Shown here: positions 58,834 to 64,000 of the stretch, piece by piece
Layout of the letters: the number at the start of each line of letters is the position of its first letter
Position numbering within the stretch: the stretch's first letter is position 1
Assembly (NCBI GenBank): GCA_034669045.1
Contig: JAXDOD010000096.1
Coordinates: 11,436 to 75,435 of the forward strand
DNA length: 64,000 bases
DNA from: VAZQ01 sp034669045
GTDB lineage: Bacteria; Pseudomonadota; Alphaproteobacteria; Rhizobiales; Xanthobacteraceae
Direction of reading: 5' to 3'
Position numbers and translations under genes: made by a program
The notes under the pieces: generated by a model
Databases searched by the model: none
Told to the model about the DNA's origin: nothing
Seen by the model: only the letters and a program-made list of their open reading frames with translations

Positions 58834-60045
58834 ATGGATCAGCTCACCCCGCGCGAGCCGAAGCCGCCGGAGCGCTGGCACCTGGCGCATGCGCGCCGTC
58901 CCCCGCTGGCGATCGCGTTCGCGGCCAGCGTCGCGCTCATGAGCGGCGCCACCATGCTCTACCCGGTGCTGCCCGTGATCGCCGCCGACCTGGCGATCGA
59001 CGAGGCGCGCATCGGGCTTGTCATGGTGGCATTCACGGCGCCGGCGATCGTGCTGGCGCCGCTGTTCGGGATCATCGCCGACCTGCACGGACGCCGCTGG
59101 ATGCTGATCCTCGGGCTCGCCCTGTTCGGCCTCGCCGGCGCCGCCGCCGCGCTGGCGCCGTCCTACGGCTGGCTGCTGGCGTGTCGCGCGGTGCAAGGCA
59201 TCGGCATGAGCGCCATCTCGCCGCTGACGATCGTGCTGATCAGCGACCTTCTCTCCGAAGACGACGAAATCCACGGCCAGGGATTCAAGGTCGCGCTCGA
59301 CCGGGTGGCGATGATCCTTCTGCCGCTGGCCGGCGGCGTCCTGGCGGCGGTGTCCTGGCGCGCCGCGTTCCTGCCCTATCTCCTGGTGCTCCCGCTGGCG
59401 CTCGCGGCTTTCGTCTGGATGCCGGAAACCAACACGCCCGGCGCCGGCACGCTCCGGCAATATCTCGCTCGAACGGCGCGGGCGGTGCGCGAGCCGCGCC
59501 TGCGGCTCGCCTTCGCGACCGGGTTCCTGCGCTTCTTTCTCGACTTCGGGCTCTACACCTATCTGCCGATCCTGCTCGTGCTCCGGTACGGCGTGTCGCC
59601 CGCGACCGCCGGCTGGGTGATCGCTGCATCGGCGGTCGGCTCGATCCTGACCGCGATGAGCATCGGGCACGTGCGCGACCGCTATCCGGTGGAGCGTTTC
59701 CTCGCCGCCGCGTTCTGCGCCAGCGCGCTTGCGCTCGCGATCATCGCGCTCGGGCTGCCGCTGTGGCTGCTCGCGCTCGCCTGCTTCGCATTCGGGCTCG
59801 GCAACGGGCTCATCTCGCCGCTGCAGAAGAGCCTGTTGACGCGGCGCACGCCCGCCAACCTGCGCGGCGGCGTGGTCTCGGTCGACCGCGTGATCCAGCA
59901 GGTCGCGAAGTCGCTGGCGCCGGCCCTGATGGGCCTGCTGCTGCTGGTGGCCGATCTCGACGCGGTGTTCTGGTGTCTGTGCGCGATGAGTGCGGCGGGA
60001 ACGCTGGCGCTGATCTGGGTGGACGCAACGCGGCTGCGCGAATGA
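58834..60045 (+). CDS. MFS transporter
   Basis: The 403-residue protein has about 12 transmembrane helices and the MFS motif A in GIIADLHGRRWMLI between helices 2 and 3. Helix 5 includes GIGMSAISPLTIVL. It resembles drug-efflux or aromatic-acid type MFS carriers; no substrate is indicated. It is divergent from the exonuclease and is followed, 103 bp later, by the dienelactone hydrolase. Confidence 0.9.
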   Translation: MDQLTPREPKPPERWHLAHARRPPLAIAFAASVALMSGATMLYPVLPVIAADLAIDEARIGLVMVAFTAPAIVLAPLFGIIADLHGRRWMLILGLALFGLAGAAAALAPSYGWLLACRAVQGIGMSAISPLTIVLISDLLSEDDEIHGQGFKVALDRVAMILLPLAGGVLAAVSWRAAFLPYLLVLPLALAAFVWMPETNTPGAGTLRQYLARTARAVREPRLRLAFATGFLRFFLDFGLYTYLPILLVLRYGVSPATAGWVIAASAVGSILTAMSIGHVRDRYPVERFLAAAFCASALALAIIALGLPLWLLALACFAFGLGNGLISPLQKSLLTRRTPANLRGGVVSVDRVIQQVAKSLAPALMGLLLLVADLDAVFWCLCAMSAAGTLALIWVDATRLRE

Positions 60046-60148
60046 GTTCACGTGCCGGTGCCGGGCCGGCCGATCGGTGCTATCGTTGCCGCGGCACCGG
60101 GGCCCGGGCCTTTCCAAGGCGCCAATCACACCAAGGAGATCAGTCGAG

Positions 60149-61048
60149 ATGGAACGAAAAAAAGCATCGGACTTCCCGCAGGAGCTTCTGAACCTGTTTG
60201 ACGGCTACGTGCATGGCCGGATGAGCCGCCGCGCTTTTCTGGACGGCGCGCAGAAATTCGCCGTCGGCGGTTTGACCGCGACCGCCCTGTTCGAGATGCT
60301 CAAACCGAATTATGCCTGGGCGATCCAGGTTCAAAAGGACGACAGCCGGATCAAGGCGGAAACCGCCACCGTGCCGTCGCCGGAGGGGACCGGAAGCATC
60401 AAGGGCTATCTGGTGCGGCCCGCGAATGCGACCGGAAAGCTGGCCGGCGTGCTGGTGGTGCACGAGAACCGCGGCCTCAACCCGTATATCGAGGACGTGG
60501 CGCGGCGGCTGGCGGTCGCCGGCTTCATGGCGTTCGCGCCCGACGGCCTGACGTCGGTCGGCGGCTATCCGGGCGATGACGAAAAGGGCGCGGAGCTTTT
60601 CGGCAAGGTCGACAACGCCAAGATGCGGACCGACTTCCTCGCCGCCGCCACCTGGCTGAAAGCGCGCCCGGACAGCTCCGGCAAGCTTGGCGCCGTGGGC
60701 TTCTGCTTCGGAGGCGGCGTCGTCAATCAACTGGCGGTGCGGATGGGCGCCGACCTCGCCGCCGGGGTTCCGTTCTACGGAGCCCAGCCCAGCGCCGAGG
60801 ACGCCGCCAAGATCAAGACGCCGCTGAATGCGCAATACGGGGAGCTCGACACCCGCATCACGTCAGGATGGGCGGCCTTCGATGCGGCACTGACGGCCGC
60901 CCACGTCCCGCACGAAGGCCACGTGTACAAGAATGCCAATCACGGCTTCCACAACGACACGACGCCCCGTTACGACGAGGCTGCGGCCAAGGAAGCCTGG
61001 CAGCGCACGCTGGATTGGTTCAACAAGTATCTCAAAGCAGCGGCCTGA
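60149..61048 (+). CDS. Tat-exported dienelactone hydrolase family protein
   Basis: This 299-residue alpha/beta hydrolase has a Tat signal (MSRRAFLDGAQKFAVGG, twin Arg near residue 27) that suggests export in folded form. The dienelactone hydrolase core includes VVHENRGLN, the nucleophile Cys in GFCFGGGVVN and the catalytic His in NANHGFHND. Members such as YghX act on unknown esters or lactones. The ATG at 60149 follows AAGGAGAT. It resembles exported DLH proteins more than the cytoplasmic chlorocatechol-pathway enzyme. Confidence 0.9.
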   Translation: MERKKASDFPQELLNLFDGYVHGRMSRRAFLDGAQKFAVGGLTATALFEMLKPNYAWAIQVQKDDSRIKAETATVPSPEGTGSIKGYLVRPANATGKLAGVLVVHENRGLNPYIEDVARRLAVAGFMAFAPDGLTSVGGYPGDDEKGAELFGKVDNAKMRTDFLAAATWLKARPDSSGKLGAVGFCFGGGVVNQLAVRMGADLAAGVPFYGAQPSAEDAAKIKTPLNAQYGELDTRITSGWAAFDAALTAAHVPHEGHVYKNANHGFHNDTTPRYDEAAAKEAWQRTLDWFNKYLKAAA

Positions 61049-61188
61049 ATCAAAGCGATCCCGTCGCTCGTCTGAGTCCGCGGGTCCATGGGAATAGATC
61101 AAGGCAGGGAGCGGCATGCAGTCCCCGCGACTGCGTCCGCTCCCGCGGACCGCGCCAATGGCCGCAATGCGCGGCGCGCCTTCCGAGA

Positions 61189-61273
<85 letters not shown>

Positions 61274-61357
61274 ACTGCCGCGATAGGTACGGCAGCGGCT
61301 TTCGCCTTGTCAATTCGGCATCGGCCGCACGACAGCGCGGCGAACGCGGTGGACCGG

Positions 61358-61380
61358 CTCTCTCCGCTTGCGGTGAGAGG
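61358..61380. repeat. degenerate CTCTCC/GGAGAG hairpin
   Basis: CTCTCTCCGC and GCGGTGAGAG form a hairpin with one mismatched pair; it resembles the CCTCTCCCCGC...GCGGGGAGAGG repeat. It lies between tRNA-Leu and the NDUFA9-like gene. Farther on, two AACCGCAATGCACA direct copies occur at about 61434 and 61453. Confidence 0.4.
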
Positions 61381-61476
61381 TCGGAAAGGCCGGCCCTGTA
61401 CAGCCGGGGATCAATCCTGTATTCGGCGGCCAACCGCAATGCACAGCGGCGAAACCGCAATGCACAAGAGCGCGGC

Positions 61477-62451
61477 ATGACCGCAATCCCCATCGACACG
61501 TTGGTCACGGTCTTCGGCGGTTCGGGCTTCCTCGGCCGCCATGTGGTGCGCGCGCTCGCGCAGCGCGGCTACCGCATCCGCGTGGCGGTGCGCCGGCCCG
61601 ACCTCGCGGGCCATCTGCAACCGCTCGGGCGCGTCGGCCAGATCCACGCGGTGCAGGCCAACCTGCGCCACCCGGCTTCGGTCGACGCCGCCGCGCGCGA
61701 CGCCGACGTGGTGGTCAACCTGGTCGGCATCCTGTTCGAGCGCGGCCGGCAGCGCTTCGAGACGGTGCAGTCGTTCGGCGCGGAGACGGTCGCGCTCGCC
61801 GCCTCGGCCTACGGCGCGCCCCTCGTCCACGTCTCGGCCATCGGCGCCGACGAGAACGCGCCGTCGCGCTATGCGCGCTCCAAGGCGATCGGCGAGAAGC
61901 TGGTGCTGTCGGCGCTGCCGGACGCCACCATCCTGCGGCCGTCGATCGTGTTCGGCCCGGAGGACGACTTCTTCAACCGGTTCGCGTCGATCGCGCGCTT
62001 CTCGCCGGCGCTGCCGCTGGTCGGCGGCGGTCACACCCGCTTCCAGCCGGTGTTCGCCGGCGACGTCGCCTTGGCCGTGGTGGCGGCGATCGAGGGCCGC
62101 CGCAAGCCCGGCACCATCTACGAGCTCGGCGGGCCCGAGGTGAAGAGCTTCAAGGAGCTCATGCGGTACACGCTCGCCACCATCGAGCGGCGGCGGCTCC
62201 TGCTGCCGCTCCCGTTCGCGCTCGCCAAGCTGCAAGCCGCTGTGCTGCAGTTCATGCCGAAGCCGCTGCTGACGCCGGACCAGGTCGAGCTGCTGCGGGT
62301 CGACAACGTCGTCTCCGAGGATGCCAGACGCCAGGGCCGCACGTTCGCCGCGCTCGGCATCGACCCCGTCGCCATGGAGGTCGTGGTCCCGTTCTACCTC
62401 TGGCGCTTCCGCAAGACCGGCCAGTTCAAGATATCGCGCGGCGCGACGTAA
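61477..62451 (+). CDS. NDUFA9-like NAD(P)-binding protein (complex I-associated)
   Basis: This 324-residue short-chain-dehydrogenase-like protein has the nucleotide motif VFGGSGFLGRHVVRAL, the NLVGILFERGRQRF block, SAIGADENAPS and YARSKAIGE (Tyr-xxx-Lys) and resembles complex I NDUFA9 and its bacterial homologues. It may stabilise NADH:ubiquinone oxidoreductase or act as a stand-alone reductase. The ATG at 61477 fits the family; upstream is non-coding repeat. Confidence 0.88.
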   Translation: MTAIPIDTLVTVFGGSGFLGRHVVRALAQRGYRIRVAVRRPDLAGHLQPLGRVGQIHAVQANLRHPASVDAAARDADVVVNLVGILFERGRQRFETVQSFGAETVALAASAYGAPLVHVSAIGADENAPSRYARSKAIGEKLVLSALPDATILRPSIVFGPEDDFFNRFASIARFSPALPLVGGGHTRFQPVFAGDVALAVVAAIEGRRKPGTIYELGGPEVKSFKELMRYTLATIERRRLLLPLPFALAKLQAAVLQFMPKPLLTPDQVELLRVDNVVSEDARRQGRTFAALGIDPVAMEVVVPFYLWRFRKTGQFKISRGAT

Positions 62452-62460
62452 GACGCCTCG

Positions 62461-63267
62461 TCACCGCCCCAACGCCAGCGCGATCAGCCCGAGCGAGCCG
62501 ACGATGACGCGCCACCAGGCGAACAGCGCAAAACCGTGGCGCTGCACATAGCCGAGGAACGTCTTCACCACGATCCAGGCGCAGACGAACGACACCGCGA
62601 AGCCGACCGCGATGATGATCGCGTGATCCATGCTGATCTGGCCGCGGCTCTTGTAGAGATCGTAGACGAAGGCGCCGAACATGGTCGGCATCGCGAGCCA
62701 GAACGAGAATTCGGCCGCCGAGCGCCGGTCGGCGCCGAGCAGCATGGCGGACACGATGGTGGCGCCGGAGCGCGACACGCCCGGGATCATGGCGAGGCAT
62801 TGCGCGACGCCGATGGCGAAATACATCGGCAGCGTGAACTTTTCCGCGTCGGTGAAGCGCGGCTTGAGATCGAGGTTGTCGATCCACAGCAGGACGGCGC
62901 CGCCGACGATCAGGGTGAAGCAGACGATCCAGACATTGAACAGCACGGCCTTGATGAAGTCGTGCGCGAGCGCGCCGACCACGGCGGCCGGCAGGAACGC
63001 GATCAGCACGCCGATCACGAAACGGCGCGCGGCCGGATCGCTGAAGAAGCCGGCCGCGAGCCGCCACAGCCGAAAGAAATAGATCGACAGCAAGGCGAGA
63101 ATCGCCCCGAACTGGATCAGCACCGCGAAGGTCTTGCCGAAGTCCTCGTCGTCGAAACCGAAGAACCGCTGCACCAGCAGGAGGTGGCCGGTCGAGGACA
63201 CCGGCAGGAACTCGGTCAGGCCCTCGACCACGCCGAGAACGAAGGCCTTGAAAAGATCGAAGATCAT
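62461..63267 (-). CDS. uppP: undecaprenyl-diphosphatase UppP
   Basis: UppP (BacA) recycles undecaprenyl pyrophosphate to the monophosphate, the lipid carrier of peptidoglycan and polysaccharide synthesis. The 268-residue integral membrane protein has the two active-site motifs VVEGLTEFLPVSSTGH near residue 13 and IPGVSRSGATIVS near 160. It lies convergently with the NDUFA9-like gene. Confidence 0.96.
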   Translation of the reverse strand: MIFDLFKAFVLGVVEGLTEFLPVSSTGHLLLVQRFFGFDDEDFGKTFAVLIQFGAILALLSIYFFRLWRLAAGFFSDPAARRFVIGVLIAFLPAAVVGALAHDFIKAVLFNVWIVCFTLIVGGAVLLWIDNLDLKPRFTDAEKFTLPMYFAIGVAQCLAMIPGVSRSGATIVSAMLLGADRRSAAEFSFWLAMPTMFGAFVYDLYKSRGQISMDHAIIIAVGFAVSFVCAWIVVKTFLGYVQRHGFALFAWWRVIVGSLGLIALALGR

Positions 63268-63487
63268 GCGAGGCTCCGCGCGGGGCGCTGAGGCGACACG
63301 AAGCGCCCGCCGGCGGCGCCGCTGGTATCGGAATCACCCCGCAGCGCTTTTCCCGCAACATTAACCGCGGAGCAACGCCTAAGACCGAAGATTGCACAGG
63401 TTGCTCCCGGCCCCCTTCTGTCGCTAGGGTCCGGCGCAACCAAGCCACTGCGCCGCGATCCGGGGCAGCCGCGTTTCAAAAGGCCGC

Positions 63488-64000
63488 ATGCTCACGCTTT
63501 TCCATCATTCGTTCTGCCCGCATTCGCGTTTCGTACGCCTCGCGCTCGGCGAATACGGGCTCGACGTGCGGCTGATCGAGGAGCGCACCTGGGAACGCCG
63601 CCACGATTTCCTCGCCATCAACCCGGCCGGAACGACGCCCGTGCTGGTCGAGGAAGGCCATCCGCCGGTACCGGGCGCCGCCATCGTGGCCGAATATCTG
63701 GACGAGGGCCGCGGCGATGACATGGCCGAGCGCCGGCTGCTCCCGCGCGAGGCCGGCCCTCGCGTCGAGGTGCGCCGCCTGACGAGCTGGTTCAACGACA
63801 AGTTCTTCGCCGAAGTCTCGGGGCCGCTCACCGCCGAGCGGTTCTACAAGCGCCACATGTCAGTCAACGCCGGCGGCGGCTCGCCCGACACCGAGGTGAT
63901 CCGTGCGGCCAAGAACAACATCCGCTATCATATGGCCTATATCGGCTGGCTGGTGCGCGCGCGCGACTGGCTCGCCGGCGACCGCTTGAGCTATGCCGAC
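63488..64000 (+). CDS. glutathione S-transferase family protein (partial)
   Basis: This gene starts at the ATG at 63488 and runs off the window after 171 codons. The N-terminal thioredoxin-like domain has LFHHSFCPHSRFVRLAL (CPxS active-site pattern), the cis-proline in GTTPVLVEEG and GAAIVAEYLDE for the glutathione-binding acidic residue. It is divergent from uppP. About 50 more residues would be expected. Substrate unknown. Confidence 0.88.
   Translation, partial: MLTLFHHSFCPHSRFVRLALGEYGLDVRLIEERTWERRHDFLAINPAGTTPVLVEEGHPPVPGAAIVAEYLDEGRGDDMAERRLLPREAGPRVEVRRLTSWFNDKFFAEVSGPLTAERFYKRHMSVNAGGGSPDTEVIRAAKNNIRYHMAYIGWLVRARDWLAGDRLSYAD

Overview
The window is a high-GC, gene-dense alphaproteobacterial chromosome segment, most likely from the order Rhizobiales (Bradyrhizobium / Xanthobacteraceae / Pseudolabrys-like). 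This placement rests on gene order and gene style (mutM<>ubiE-ubiB; trpF-trpB-trpA-accD-folC; aroA-cmk-rpsA and ihfB-lapA; lptC-lptA-lptB then rpoN-hpf-ptsN; divL-tsaE/amgK-murU-addB-addA-trxA), on a TIGR02300 protein beside tRNA-Ala, on an Hsp20-DUF1150 pair, and on GC-rich palindromic intergenic repeats. No database search was possible, so genus is not assigned.

Layout. 1-5.1 kb: secreted alpha/beta hydrolase, mutM, ubiE, ubiB. 5.4-10.4 kb: two secreted proteins, a ribbon-helix-helix-CoaBC fusion overlapping dut, an Rrf2 regulator and an extradiol-type VOC protein. 10.5-18.7 kb is accessory: two small unknown proteins, an AtoE-type transporter next to a Bug/TTT binding protein, a GST, two exported unknowns, ligJ (4-oxalomesaconate hydratase), an HpcH/HpaI aldolase and two gene remnants. 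18.9-31.1 kb is core: divL, tsaE/amgK, murU, addB, addA, trxA. 31-45.4 kb is mostly minus-strand core: folC, accD, trpA, trpB, trpF, lapA, ihfB, sppA, rpsA, cmk, aroA. Two extra units interrupt it: a DUF559 nuclease gene framed by inverted repeats between trpB and trpA, and a nucleotidyltransferase-like pair between aroA and cmk. 45.6-64 kb: TIGR02300 gene, tRNA-Ala(GGC), a second TTT binding protein, an enolase-superfamily enzyme, DUF3309, a PanE-like reductase, a heat-shock unit (RpoH-type promoter, candidate RNA thermometer, hsp20, DUF1150), ptsN-hpf-rpoN, an SGNH hydrolase, lptB-lptA-lptC, an RNase D-like exonuclease, an MFS transporter, a Tat-exported dienelactone hydrolase, tRNA-Leu(CAG), an NDUFA9-like protein, uppP and a GST cut by the window end.

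How the genes fit together. divL (cell-cycle pseudokinase), amgK/murU (peptidoglycan sugar recycling), uppP and lptBAC (envelope lipid carrier and LPS export) form an envelope and cell-cycle core. addAB with the LigC-like ligase and mutM serve DNA repair. rpoN, hpf and ptsN form the usual sigma-54/nitrogen-PTS cluster. The most unusual items are the inverted-repeat-flanked DUF559 unit in the trp operon, the nucleotidyltransferase pair translationally coupled to cmk, the RHH-CoaBC fusion with a perfect palindrome over its predicted promoter, a palindrome plus 36-codon ORF before trpF, and a family of nested intergenic repeats.
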